Assembly (NCBI RefSeq): GCF_021789315.1
Contig: NZ_CP084561.1
Location: 310,001-374,000, forward strand
Source: Arthrobacter sp. FW305-BF8
GTDB lineage: Bacteria; Actinomycetota; Actinomycetes; Actinomycetales; Micrococcaceae
Length of the DNA: 64,000 nucleotides
Direction: 5' to 3'
Part shown: positions 26,767 through 34,707 of the stretch, piece by piece
Layout of the letters: each line of letters starts with the position of its first letter
Position numbering within the stretch: position 1 is the first letter of the stretch
Made by a program: the position numbers and the translations under genes
Notes under the pieces: model-generated
Databases searched by the model: none
What the model was told of the DNA's origin: nothing
Seen by the model: the letters and a program-made list of their open reading frames with translations, nothing else

Positions 26767-27692
26767 GGGCGCTGCTTGGCCGTATGAACGGGCCCCTTCT
26801 CGGTGCCATTTTCGTTGTGGGTGCGTCGGCGCTTTGGGGCACGACGGGAACGGCTGCCACGTTCGCGCCGTCCGTGAGTCCGCTCGCCATCGGTGCGGTG
26901 GCGATGGGCATGGGCGGGCTGCTCCAGGCACTCTGCGCGGTGCAGCCGATAGCGTCCCATTGGGTCAACCTCCGCGGCCGGTGGCTGCTCGTCGTACTGG
27001 GGGCGGCCGCCGTCGCGGTTTACCCTCTCGCCTTTTACAGTTCCATGCGCCTAGCTGGCGTGGCGCTCGGAACGGTAGTCTCGATCGGCTCGGCTCCGCT
27101 GGCGTCGGCGGTTATCGAGCGGTTGGCGGAGAAGAAGGTGCTGACCCGCCGCTGGATGCTCGGCGCGCTGATCGGGGTGGCAGGCGCCGGGCTCCTGAGT
27201 TTAGCCGGTGACAGTGCGGAACGTCCCGGCGCCCTTGCCGGCACCTGGGCGGTGCCCACTGGTGTCGGTCTGGGGCTGGTGGCGGGCGTGACCTACGCGC
27301 TGTATTCGTGGGCCGCCCACCGCCTGATCAGCGGGGGAGTGCCGTCCCGGGCCGCCATGGGTGCGGTGTTCGGGCTGGGCGGACTGCTGCTGATGCCCGT
27401 GCTCGCCATGACAGGCCGGCCGATCCTTGAGTCGTGGACCAATTTCGCGGTGGGGGCCTACATGGCGCTTGTGCCGATGTTCGCAGGCTACGTCCTGTTC
27501 GGATGGGGGCTGGCCCGCGTCCGCGCCAGCACCGCAACGGGCCTTTCCCTCATGGAGACCGTCGTCGCCGCCGTGCTGGCGGTCGTGGTCGTGGGGGAGC
27601 GTTTGCCGGCGCTGGGGTGGGTCGGCGTCGTTATGGTGCTGGGAAGTCTGTTCGTCCTGACGCCCCGGGCGACCGCCAGCGCGCTCCCCTAA
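26763..27692 (+). CDS. EamA/DMT-family transporter
   Basis: 309 aa, GTG in a GTGA overlap with tetR. Ten hydrophobic helices in two five-helix halves, typical of the drug/metabolite transporter superfamily: GASALWGTTGTAATFAP near the N-terminus, AFYSSMRLAGVALGTVVSIG, YALYSWAAHRLISGG, then ATGLSLMETVVAAVLAVVVVGE at the end of the second half. Probably an exporter of an amino acid, metabolite or toxic compound sensed by the TetR protein. It converges on the reductase gene with only 17 bases between stops and no terminator. Confidence 0.88.
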   Translation: MRALLGRMNGPLLGAIFVVGASALWGTTGTAATFAPSVSPLAIGAVAMGMGGLLQALCAVQPIASHWVNLRGRWLLVVLGAAAVAVYPLAFYSSMRLAGVALGTVVSIGSAPLASAVIERLAEKKVLTRRWMLGALIGVAGAGLLSLAGDSAERPGALAGTWAVPTGVGLGLVAGVTYALYSWAAHRLISGGVPSRAAMGAVFGLGGLLLMPVLAMTGRPILESWTNFAVGAYMALVPMFAGYVLFGWGLARVRASTATGLSLMETVVAAVLAVVVVGERLPALGWVGVVMVLGSLFVLTPRATASALP

Positions 27693-27709
27693 CCGCTTCT
27701 GTCAGGCGG

Positions 27710-28792
27710 TCAGGGGATTATCTTCTCGGCGCGGTAACGGTCGAAAAGCCGCTGGAAGGAGTCTTCCGTGCGTCTGTAGCCGGTAAAGCCGGCCAGGCGG
27801 CTCTTGCTCATGTCTGCGAGAACCTCCATTTGGCGTCCCAGATCGGCGTCCGTGTGCCACCACGATGCCACCCGTGACAAGTCGGCCTCGGCGAGACCGT
27901 GAGTGGCGGCGATTTTGCCCCATTCCTGGTTCATGCCGTGCATCTGTTCCTCAAGCGGCCGCGGCGAACCCTCGTAGCCTTCGGCTTTCACACCAAAGTA
28001 AGCAGCCAGCTTCGGCCACATCCAGCGCCACCTGAAGACGTCCCCGTTGACCACGTTGTAGGCCTGATTGCCCGCGTTTTCTGTGGTGGCGGCCCAGATC
28101 ATGTGCTCGGCAAGGAGTTCACCGTCGGTCATGTCCGTGAGGCCGTTCCATTGCGTCTCGGATCCGGGGAAGACGAAGGGCTTGCCGAGCTCCTTGCATA
28201 AGGTTGCCTGTGCCGCCAATGTCAGGCCCATGTTCATTGCGTTACCCACGGCATGACCGATCACAGTGTGCGAACGGTGCACGGACCAACGGAAACCCTG
28301 ACGTTCCGCTGCCGCCCACAGCTCGTCCTCCTGCGCGTAATAGAAGTTCGGTGCCGGCAACCGGGGCTCTTCCTCGCGGAAGGGGGTGTCCGGAATGGGG
28401 CCGGCCCCGTATGACTCGAACGGGCCCAGGTAGTGCTTTAGGCCGGTCATCAGTGCCACGTGTTCGACGGGGGCATCGTTCAAAGCATCGAGCAGGTTGC
28501 GAAGCATCGCCGCGTTGACGGCGATGTTTTCTTGCTCGGTGTCCTGCCTCGCCCACGCGGTGAAAAACACGTGCGTGGGATTCTCATTGCGAAGTGCCAG
28601 GGCGAGGCTGTCCGCTGACAACAGATCCGCTGCGATGTGCCTGGCGGGCGAACCGGTTACCGGATTCCTGGACAGCGAAAGAACTGTCCAGCCACCATTC
28701 CGATTCAGTTGCTCAACAATGGCCGAGCCAGCGATGCCGCTGGCGCCTACAACCAGCGCCGTCCTCGGGTGATTGACGGTGGGGGTGGTCAT
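27710..28792 (-). CDS. Short-chain reductase of the progesterone 5-beta-reductase/iridoid-synthase-like family
   Basis: 360 aa from ATG 28792. NADP motif VVGASGIAGSAIVEQL at residue ~14. The family's catalytic pair is visible: TGLKHYLGP (Lys, ~residue 125) and NFYYAQEDEL (Tyr, ~residue 155). VHRSHTVIGHAVGNAMN and the late GYRRTEDSFQRLFDRYR also match this group. Members reduce activated C=C bonds in enones; the bacterial substrates are mostly unknown. It stands alone. Upstream 28793-28923 holds no gene. Confidence 0.85.
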   Translation of the reverse strand: MTTPTVNHPRTALVVGASGIAGSAIVEQLNRNGGWTVLSLSRNPVTGSPARHIAADLLSADSLALALRNENPTHVFFTAWARQDTEQENIAVNAAMLRNLLDALNDAPVEHVALMTGLKHYLGPFESYGAGPIPDTPFREEEPRLPAPNFYYAQEDELWAAAERQGFRWSVHRSHTVIGHAVGNAMNMGLTLAAQATLCKELGKPFVFPGSETQWNGLTDMTDGELLAEHMIWAATTENAGNQAYNVVNGDVFRWRWMWPKLAAYFGVKAEGYEGSPRPLEEQMHGMNQEWGKIAATHGLAEADLSRVASWWHTDADLGRQMEVLADMSKSRLAGFTGYRRTEDSFQRLFDRYRAEKIIP

Positions 28793-28923
28793 CGGTACCT
28801 GACTTTCTTGCTCATGCCCGCCAGTGTAGCCTTCGGGGCACGGCCGTCGCGGGGTCAGTTCCCTTACCTGTTTCAACCCGTCCTATTTGAATCCCGATAA
28901 TGGGGATTCCGGTGACCCGAGGA

Positions 28924-29346
28924 TCAGGACGCCATGGTGGTCTGGAGTGCACTCGGCAGCCGAATACAGAGCGCGAGGTGGGAACCGACCTGGAGGGCTT
29001 TCTGCAGGCGCGGAAGGTGGAGTTCGATGTCTCGTGCGACGGCACTTGCGGCGGCCCAGTCGCCCAGCGCCAAGGCCAGCTCAAGTTCACTGCACAGCTG
29101 GTTCATTCGTAGCGCACCGACCAGCCACGATTTCGTCTTCAAGTTCAGTGAAGCATCCAGTGCCAGATCCCTGTCCCGGGCACGAACGGTGCACACGATC
29201 TGTTCAACGAACCCGGGGAGAAGGGCCATGTAATCAGCGGTAAATGACTCTGCCGCCGCCAGTGAAGCTTGCCCCACGAGTTTCTGGAGGTGTTGTACTT
29301 CCAGCGTCAGCCTAACTCCCTCGTTCAGTTGTTTCCCCCTGCGCAC
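28924..29346 (-). CDS. Hpt-like protein lacking the phosphorylatable histidine
   Basis: 140 aa from GTG 29346, chosen because AAGGAG lies 7 bases upstream; an in-frame ATG at 29382 lacks a site. Helical throughout. The segment LDASLNLKTKSWLVGALRMN followed by QLCSELELALALGD resembles the core of histidine phosphotransfer (Hpt) domains, but the position of the usual His (AHxLKxS) is occupied by Leu. It could be a phosphorylation-dead scaffold or inhibitor. No kinase or response regulator is adjacent. The family assignment is moderate. Confidence 0.6.
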   Translation of the reverse strand: MRRGKQLNEGVRLTLEVQHLQKLVGQASLAAAESFTADYMALLPGFVEQIVCTVRARDRDLALDASLNLKTKSWLVGALRMNQLCSELELALALGDWAAASAVARDIELHLPRLQKALQVGSHLALCIRLPSALQTTMAS

Positions 29347-29556
29347 TACGCAACTCCTTCCCCGCCCACATCGGGTGTGCATCCCGGTCCAGGTGCCAGA
29401 AGCCGTATCATTTCGGCGGCTGTCAGCCTGATGTCCTGCACCCTTGCAGGCTATGGCCAGTGTGCTTGGCCGGCATCAATGATGGCGCAGCCAACGCGCA
29501 GTATGAGATCAAGAAATTGCAAGCCTTACGGCCGGGTGCATCTTGTCCGGTGTAGT

Positions 29557-30006
29557 TTAGTCGGACTGCCTGCACAGTGCTGCCCAGGCTTGAAAACCGC
29601 CGATAAGGTCGGTCGCGCGCGTCAGCCCCAGCCGCTGCAGGGTGTGTGCTGCGAGGCTGGAGCTGTAGCCCTCATTGCAGACGACTACGATCCGCCGTGC
29701 GGGGTCGTCAGCGATCGGGAGGCGGTGGGGGCTGGAAGGGTCGAGCCGCCACTCGAGCACGTTTCGGTCAATGACGAGGGCACCGGGCAGCTCACCGTCG
29801 CGGTCTCGCTGATCGGCCGGCCGTGTGTCAACAACAAGGGCGCCCGCTGCCATCTCCCGCTCAAGATCCGAAGCGTGAACACGCTCGAGCCCGATGCGGC
29901 TCTCAAGCAGCAACTGGTTGATCGTAAGAGTCCCGGGGGAGTGGCTCGGATCTAAACTGCGTTGGCGGGCCGCGTCGCCGTCGTCGGAGATAGGACCCTG
30001 CTTCAC
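29557..30006 (-). CDS. Single-domain rhodanese-like protein
   Basis: 149 aa, GTG with GAGGAAAA upstream. Rhodanese domain from residue ~45: GALVVDTRPADQRDRDGELP, then the active-site loop VVVCNEGYSSSLAAHTLQRL with the catalytic Cys near residue 108, and DLIGGFQAWAAL at the C-terminus. The family moves sulfane sulfur or acts as a sulfur carrier. Genes around it are unrelated. 29347-29556 (210 bases) between it and the Hpt-like gene contains no evident gene. Confidence 0.88.
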   Translation of the reverse strand: MKQGPISDDGDAARQRSLDPSHSPGTLTINQLLLESRIGLERVHASDLEREMAAGALVVDTRPADQRDRDGELPGALVIDRNVLEWRLDPSSPHRLPIADDPARRIVVVCNEGYSSSLAAHTLQRLGLTRATDLIGGFQAWAALCRQSD

Positions 30007-30102
30007 CGTTTTCCTCGCTTTTTCTGCCGGTCTATCGGTCGTTCCACCATGAAGCGAAATGATGAGCTACTTTGGGCGTCAATTTCAAGGGTATGGAGGG
30101 AG

Positions 30103-30335
30103 TCAGGTCAAGTGGAGATGCGATCGAGCCTCCAGGTTCAAGATTGAAACGGCGACGCTGGTGATGAATTTGCGGTCGGGTCGCGGCGGCGCGAGGACGA
30201 GATCGTCCTTGGATGGGAAGTGACGGTGGAACGTCGACTTGGCAACCCCTGATGACTGGATCAATTCGTTGACGCCGACATCCCGTAGACCCCCGGGAGG
30301 GTGACTGTGGCATCAGTCAGTGTTGGTGCCTTCAT
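30103..30335 (-). pseudogene. Broken TetR-family regulator (N-terminal remnant)
   Basis: An ATG at 30335 opens MKAPTLTDATVT in one frame; the HTH continuation LRDVGVNELIQSSGVAKSTF then HRHFPSKDDLVLA lies in another frame (30288-30103), ending at a TGA after about 62 codons. Roughly 15-20 residues of helix 1 and the whole ligand-binding domain are missing. An internal deletion that shifted the frame plus a 3' deletion explain this. It is a relic of a complete regulator. Confidence 0.8.
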
Positions 30336-30362
30336 GACACAGCCGACGGCAGGCGCCCGTCC

Positions 30363-30659
30363 CTAGGGCATGATTTTGTATACGTCGATAACAGTTTCCT
30401 CAGGCATGGAGGTAAAACCACCCTCGATTCCCTGCTGGAAACGAGGAAGAAGCGTATTGTCCCGGAACTGTTCCCAGCTCGCCTTGGAATCGTGGACAGC
30501 CATAATCGTCCAGCCGCCCGTCGAAGGACCGGCGGCATGAAAGATCTGCCCGGCGGGCAAGCGCCCTTCCCCCGGATGAACAGCGGCAATAGAGGCTTCG
30601 TACTGCTCCTTAGTGCCCTCTGCAAAGAAATGCACAATCCCGTATGCGGTGGCGTTCAT
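30363..30659 (-). CDS. Small dimeric alpha/beta-barrel-like protein
   Basis: 98 aa from ATG 30659 with GAGGAG 5 bases upstream; a longer frame to 30695 lacks a site. MNATAYGIVHFFAEGTKEQY, HAAGPSTGGWTIMAVHDSKA and WEQFRDNTLLPRFQQG suggest a monooxygenase-like ferredoxin-fold (ABM/Dabb) protein. These are often small enzymes or stress proteins. Function unknown. It lies between the tetR relic and the LLM flavoenzyme, 78 bases after the latter's stop, so the two may be transcribed together. Confidence 0.7.
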   Translation of the reverse strand: MNATAYGIVHFFAEGTKEQYEASIAAVHPGEGRLPAGQIFHAAGPSTGGWTIMAVHDSKASWEQFRDNTLLPRFQQGIEGGFTSMPEETVIDVYKIMP

Positions 30660-30737
30660 AGCTGCTCCTCTGGATGATATGAATGGCAGGTGCAACCATG
30701 CTGGACCCTTCCTGACTCCGCGGCAATGGGCACCAGA

Positions 30738-31793
30738 TCATCCACTGGGGGTGGACCCGGTCTGCGGAGTCCATCCGAGGGCGGGACCCAATTTGCCGGC
30801 GATGTCGGTAAGGATCTGGACGTAATCCTCGTGGTCGAAGCTGAAGGGCAGTGCGAAGGCCACCTCGTCGACTTCCCGGAATCCTGCGTGGGCGTACAGC
30901 TGCTGGGCGATGTCATCGCTGGTGCCGATGAGATCCGGGGCGAACAGCATGCCCTTTGGCCCCTGCAGCGCCCGTGTGCGGGGAGTCCGCTCATCGACGT
31001 ACCGCTGGTACTTTTCCCGCTGACCAGTCGATGCTGAATCGGTCGGGATCACCACCAAGCCCTGGGAGACCCGGGCCGGCGCATGCCCGTGGGCTGACGC
31101 GGCGGCTTCCCGGAAGGCCCGAATCTGCGATTGCTGAGCGCGGGCAAAGTCCGGTTCCTGATCCGTGCCGGGAAAGAGCACACTGCTGGAGAGCAGATTG
31201 AAGCCGTTTGCCCCGGCCCAGACGGCCGACTTCATGCTGCCCGCCCCATACCAAAGGCGGTCCCGCAGCCCGGGAGAGTGCGGCTCGACGCGGTTGGAGA
31301 ATTCCTCGACCACGCCTTGCTTGCCGGAAAAGTCCCGCACCGGTTCCCCTGCGATCAGGCGGGCAAGCCGATCCACGCGGCCGTAGCCAAAGTCCTCCAG
31401 CTCTGAGGAATCCGGGTACAGCTCGTGCTTGACTGTGTCGTAGTGCATTGGTTCCCCCACGCTCAGCCCCGGATTGATGCGTCCCCCGGCGAGCAGGTCC
31501 ACGGTGGCCAGGTCTTCGGCCAGGCGCAAGGGGTTTTCCCAGGCCAGCGGGGTTACCGCGGTTCCCAGCTCGATCCGGGAGGTGCGCTGGCTGGCGGCGG
31601 CCATCATCGCAATGGGGGAGGAGATGCCGAACTGCAGATGGCGGTGCCGCAGCCAGGCGCTGTCGAATCCAAGCCGCTCACCAAGTTCGATGATGTCTAA
31701 AGTGGATTGGTGGCCCGCGGCGGGAGCCGCCGGATCGAACAGGCCAATAGTCAGGAATCCAAGCTTTTGTAAGGGACGTGAGGTGTCGGGCAT
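30738..31793 (-). CDS. LLM-class flavin-dependent oxidoreductase
   Basis: 351 aa, luciferase-like monooxygenase fold: LGFLTIGLFDP, LGERLGFDSAWLRHRHLQFG, TSRIELGTAVTPLAWENPLR, and ATVDLLAGGRINPGLSVG, all standard family landmarks. Such enzymes use FMNH2 or F420H2 to oxidise small substrates. Cofactor and substrate are not evident. Upstream 31794-32006 contains only a strong hairpin. Confidence 0.88.
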   Translation of the reverse strand: MPDTSRPLQKLGFLTIGLFDPAAPAAGHQSTLDIIELGERLGFDSAWLRHRHLQFGISSPIAMMAAASQRTSRIELGTAVTPLAWENPLRLAEDLATVDLLAGGRINPGLSVGEPMHYDTVKHELYPDSSELEDFGYGRVDRLARLIAGEPVRDFSGKQGVVEEFSNRVEPHSPGLRDRLWYGAGSMKSAVWAGANGFNLLSSSVLFPGTDQEPDFARAQQSQIRAFREAAASAHGHAPARVSQGLVVIPTDSASTGQREKYQRYVDERTPRTRALQGPKGMLFAPDLIGTSDDIAQQLYAHAGFREVDEVAFALPFSFDHEDYVQILTDIAGKLGPALGWTPQTGSTPSG

Positions 31794-31870
31794 GGGCTTC
31801 CTTCGGGATCGGAGTACGGCTAATCCTCAGAATATGCGCCCGACCTGGCGGTTCTGCCAGCGGACACAAG

Positions 31871-31907
31871 AATGCAGGGCCGGCGGATTAACCGCCGGCC
31901 CTGCATT
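31871..31907. terminator. Perfect 16-bp hairpin, probably the terminator of the decayed hydrolase gene
   Basis: AATGCAGGGCCGGCGG (31871-31886) pairs perfectly with 31892-31907 around ATTAA. It lies 100 bases past the stop of the minus-strand AbfB remnant. There is no long T-run on either side. Confidence 0.65.
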
Positions 31908-32006
31908 CACCGCAACCTGCATCAGGCAATTACCACATCACCAGCGAGTCACACTTACCAAAGCGCCCCGGAGCCGGAGCGTGCCGGAGTCTCTAGGAGC
32001 GCAACC

Positions 32007-32235
32007 TTAGGAGCGCAGGAAGAACGTGGCCGCAGTCCGCTCGTCCTTCCCCACCTTCGCCAAAACGAGGCCCCCGTTCCGAAGCGCCAGATAGGAACCC
32101 GGCACGTCGACCGACTCGAACGAGGCGCCGGCAGCATCGGAGAGGCCGCCCCGCTGCAGGAAGGCCGACGACGACCCCTCCCGGGAAGAAGCGGCGGTGA
32201 CGGTGACGCCCTCGTGCGCCAGGAATGCACTCTCG
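32007..32235 (-). pseudogene. C-terminal remnant of a secreted arabinofuranosidase-type hydrolase (AbfB-like domain)
   Basis: The minus frame ending at TAA 32007-32009 reads AGASFESVDVPGSYLALRNG, then GLVLAKVGKDERTAATFFLRS. This matches the arabinose-binding AbfB/ricin-like repeat (SFESV..PG.YLALRNG) found at the C-terminus of GH43, GH54 or GH127 enzymes. No start codon or upstream catalytic domain exists; the homology stops near 32235, where an oppositely oriented fragment begins. It is a 3' relic of a lost glycoside hydrolase gene. Confidence 0.65.
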
Positions 32236-32517
32236 GCCGACGAGGTGCGGGAGCTCGGTTACGTTTCCCCGGAGCAGCGCGTTGCCCTCGATCTGCAGGA
32301 CCTGTCGCTGTGGGACACCTCTGCGGTAACCGCCAACCTGAAGCTGCCTCTGACCGGGCCGAACGGCTCGGCCTATGCCTGGTCCTCCTCGGATCCGGCC
32401 ACCGTGTCCACCCAGGGAGCCGTGACCTGCCCGGGCCACGGAACGCGGGCTCCGCGCCACGGCACGGTCCTGCCCGTCACCAAGGCGGAGCTGGATAGGC
32501 TGCACGCGCAGCTGTGA
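32230..32517 (+). pseudogene. Internal remnant of a hydrolase Ig-like domain joined to unrelated sequence
   Basis: The plus frame reads LSLWDTSAVTANLKLPLTGP then YAWSSSDPATVSTQGAVT. This is the atypical bacterial Ig-like domain (aBig_2 type) common in GH43/GH127 and related secreted hydrolases. After CPGHG the sequence changes to TVLPVTKAELDRLHAQL, which I cannot place. No signal peptide or catalytic domain is present. It abuts the AbfB relic head to head, as if a deletion/inversion fused parts of one or two genes. Confidence 0.6.
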
Positions 32518-32541
32518 TGAAGTTCTGGATTACTGAGCCAG

Positions 32542-32569
32542 GGGGCTTCGCCGGTACCGGCGCAGCCCC
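32542..32569. terminator. Stem-loop between the relic and the small HTH gene
   Basis: GGGGCT (32542-32547) and CGCCGG (32549-32554) pair with CCGGCG and AGCCCC (to 32569), with one mismatch. Pyrimidine-rich TATTTCTATTTC follows on the plus strand. It may work in both directions. Confidence 0.6.
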
Positions 32570-32580
32570 TTGGCCTATTT

Positions 32581-32796
32581 CTATTTCTTGCCGTACTTCT
32601 TGTGGACAGCCTGCTTGCTGACGCCGAGGGCATTCGCAATCGCCTCCCAGGACAGACCCGCCAGGCGTGCCCGCCGGACCAGGGCTGCTTCCGCCCGTCC
32701 GATTTCGCGATGCAGCTCAGCAACGGCCTGCAGGCCATTCACCGGGTTGTCGCCGTCCATGGATCCCACCAATGTTCTCAACCGGTCCACCTCCAT
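32581..32796 (-). CDS. Small helix-turn-helix protein
   Basis: 71 aa from ATG 32796 (AAGG 8 bases upstream); an upstream in-frame ATG at 32832 would place the start beyond an operator-like palindrome. The C-terminal half LVRRARLAGLSWEAIANALG followed by VSKQAVHKKYGKK is a compact HTH of the type found in small actinobacterial regulators. The N-terminal half is helical (MEVDRLRTLVGSMDGDNPVN). It is divergent from a GNAT gene and probably controls itself and that gene through the GTTGAC repeats between them. Confidence 0.75.
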   Translation of the reverse strand: MEVDRLRTLVGSMDGDNPVNGLQAVAELHREIGRAEAALVRRARLAGLSWEAIANALGVSKQAVHKKYGKK

Positions 32797-32799
32797 GGC

Positions 32800-32863
32800 G
32801 TCAACCTTAGTTGACGAATCTCGTCGCGTCAATGAAGGTTGACGTCAATCCCGGGCCTACAAT
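32800..32863. promoter_or_regulatory. Divergent promoter with GTTGAC operators
   Basis: GTCAAC-CTTA-GTTGAC (32800-32815) is a palindrome with 6-bp arms. The 9-mer GTCAACCTT (32800-32808) reappears inverted as AAGGTTGAC (32835-32843). A good -10, TACAAT (32858-32863), serves the GNAT gene, and the second element lies at its -35 position. The small HTH protein is the obvious candidate binder. Confidence 0.6.
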
Positions 32864-32906
32864 CCTTTGTAGTGATTTTCGCCCGCCCGCAAACATCGGA
32901 GTTTCT

Positions 32907-33440
32907 ATGATCCGGAAAGCCCTCGCCGGCGATGCTGCTGCCCTGGCTGACCTGGCGGCGGCCACTTTCCCGCTCGCTTGCCCGCCGGGATCCTCGCCGG
33001 AGGACATTCGGCTCCACCTCGAGCGGACGCTCAGCGAGGGCAACTTCGCCGAGTACCTCGCCGACAGCAAGATCGCCATCCTGGTGATCGACCAAGCCGG
33101 CCGGCTTGACGGGTACACCCTGCTGGTCGACCGGCAGTCAATGGACCCTGACGTGCTCGGCACCTTGGGTGGACAGCGCTCGGTCGAGCTGAGCAAGTGC
33201 TATGTGCATCCGGACCACCACGGACGGGGCGCTGCCTCCACGCTCATGCAGGCCTCTTTGGACCGGGCCGCGGAGCAAGGGGCAGCAAGTGTCTGGCTCG
33301 GGGTCAACAGCCAGAACGCCAAGGCCATCCGGTTCTACGAAAAGTCAGGCTTCACCAAAGTCGGGACGAAGTCATTCACCCTGGGGGACTCCGTGGAGAG
33401 CGACTTCATCCTGGAGTGCCACCTTCCGCGGAAGGGCTGA
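32907..33440 (+). CDS. GNAT-family N-acetyltransferase
   Basis: 177 aa from ATG 32907 with GGAG 7 bases upstream. GNAT core: VELSKCYVHPDHHGRGAAST (acetyl-CoA loop R/HxxGRGxA, near residue 100), SVWLGVNSQNAKAIRFYEKS, GFTKVGTKSF. It resembles ribosomal-protein or small-molecule acetyltransferases; the substrate is unknown. The 3' end overlaps the convergent MFS gene by 35 bases. Confidence 0.92.
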   Translation: MIRKALAGDAAALADLAAATFPLACPPGSSPEDIRLHLERTLSEGNFAEYLADSKIAILVIDQAGRLDGYTLLVDRQSMDPDVLGTLGGQRSVELSKCYVHPDHHGRGAASTLMQASLDRAAEQGAASVWLGVNSQNAKAIRFYEKSGFTKVGTKSFTLGDSVESDFILECHLPRKG

Positions 33441-34707
33441 CGACGGCGCTCCCGTGAGGCGCGCGCCTCCTCGGGAAGGAGGCGAGTAGCTGCTGCCGCA
33501 AAGTCAGCCGGCTGCTCCGGACCACCACGATCACTGCGAGCAATCCTGTCAGCAGCACGACGGCGCCGCCGGCCGCCACTGACCAGCGGGGGCCGAAGGT
33601 GCTGCCGAGCCAGCCCATGAGCGGGGCCCCCAAGGCGGTCCCGCCCTGCAGGGTTGCCAGATAGAGGGCAAGCACTCGTCCCCGGAACTGCGGCTCCACT
33701 GAGAGCTGGATGCTCGTATTGCAGCTGTTCAGGAAGGTAATCGAGGCGAGGCCCACCGGGACCAGGACCGCGGCGTACAGCCAGAACGACGGCGAGACGC
33801 TGCCGATCAGGGTAAAAAGGCCCAGCCCCAGCGCTCCGCCAAGCAGGAAACGCAGCCGGGGCCGGGACCTGCGTGCTGCGAGCAGTGCTCCGGCCAGTGT
33901 CCCGACAGCCATGATGGAGCCCAGGAGTCCGAATTCCCCGGGCCCCATCCCGAATTCCGCCGTGGCCATCAGGGCATTGGTAATGGGGAAGTTCATGCCG
34001 AAGGCCCCCAGGATGCCCACCAGGACGAGGATCAGCACCAGGTCCGGACGGCGGCGGACGTAGCCCAGTCCTTCGGCAACCTGGTGTTTGCTGCGGACGG
34101 CCGGCGCGGCCGGGACCAGCTCCGCTGCGCGGATCCGGGCCAGCGAGATCAGGACCGCAGCGAAGCTGGCAGCGTTGAGCAGGAAAACGGGGCCGGTGCC
34201 CACCCAGGCAATGAGCACTCCCGCGATTGCGGGTCCTGTAAGCCGGGCGGTGTTGAAGGAGGCGGAGTTGAGGGACACTGCATTGGCGATATGGTCCTGT
34301 CCCACGAGTTCGGAGACGAAGGACTGGCGTGCCGGCCCGTCAACGGCGCTGGCCAGCCCAAGGCAGAGGGCGGCTGCGTAGACATGCCACAGTTGCGCTG
34401 CGCCGGTCACCACCAGGAGCCCGACGGCCAGCCCGCACAGCCCCATTGCCGACTGTGTCCACAGCAGGATTAAGCGTTTGCGGTGCCGGTCCGCGAGCAC
34501 TCCTGCGTAGGGGCCAAGCAGCAGCATGGGAAGGAACTGCAGGGCCGTGGTGATGCCGACGGCGGTGCCGGAGTGGTTCGTGAGAACGGTCAGGACCAGC
34601 CAGTCCTGTGCGACCCTCTGCATCCAGGTGCCGATGTTGGAAATGAGGGCCCCGCCGGCCCACAGCCGGTAGTTGCGGTTCTGCAGTGCCCGGAAGGTGG
34701 TGCTCAT
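33406..34707 (-). CDS. MFS exporter under MarR control
   Basis: 433 aa, twelve predicted helices. Typical of the enterobactin-exporter-like (MFS_3) group: FRALQNRNYRLWAGGALISN, WMQRVAQDWLVL, GPYAGVLADRHRKRLILL with the loop 2-3 motif, and RQSFVSELVGQDHIANAVSL. Probably exports a drug or siderophore-like compound by proton antiport. The ATG overlaps the marR stop by 4 bases (ATGA), so it is co-regulated with marR. Confidence 0.92.
   Translation of the reverse strand: MSTTFRALQNRNYRLWAGGALISNIGTWMQRVAQDWLVLTVLTNHSGTAVGITTALQFLPMLLLGPYAGVLADRHRKRLILLWTQSAMGLCGLAVGLLVVTGAAQLWHVYAAALCLGLASAVDGPARQSFVSELVGQDHIANAVSLNSASFNTARLTGPAIAGVLIAWVGTGPVFLLNAASFAAVLISLARIRAAELVPAAPAVRSKHQVAEGLGYVRRRPDLVLILVLVGILGAFGMNFPITNALMATAEFGMGPGEFGLLGSIMAVGTLAGALLAARRSRPRLRFLLGGALGLGLFTLIGSVSPSFWLYAAVLVPVGLASITFLNSCNTSIQLSVEPQFRGRVLALYLATLQGGTALGAPLMGWLGSTFGPRWSVAAGGAVVLLTGLLAVIVVVRSSRLTLRQQLLASFPRRRAPHGSAVVSPSAEGGTPG

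Noticed and set aside
29347..29556. Possible small gene or RNA between the Hpt-like and rhodanese genes
   Set aside because: No frame with a plausible start and ribosome site, and no stable hairpin with a T-run.
30032..30313. 93-codon minus frame over the tetR relic
   Set aside because: Different frame from the TetR homology and rich in Pro/Arg/Ser; no family signal.
31872..32498. 208-codon plus frame over the hydrolase relics
   Set aside because: Not the frame carrying the Ig-like homology; arises from high GC content.
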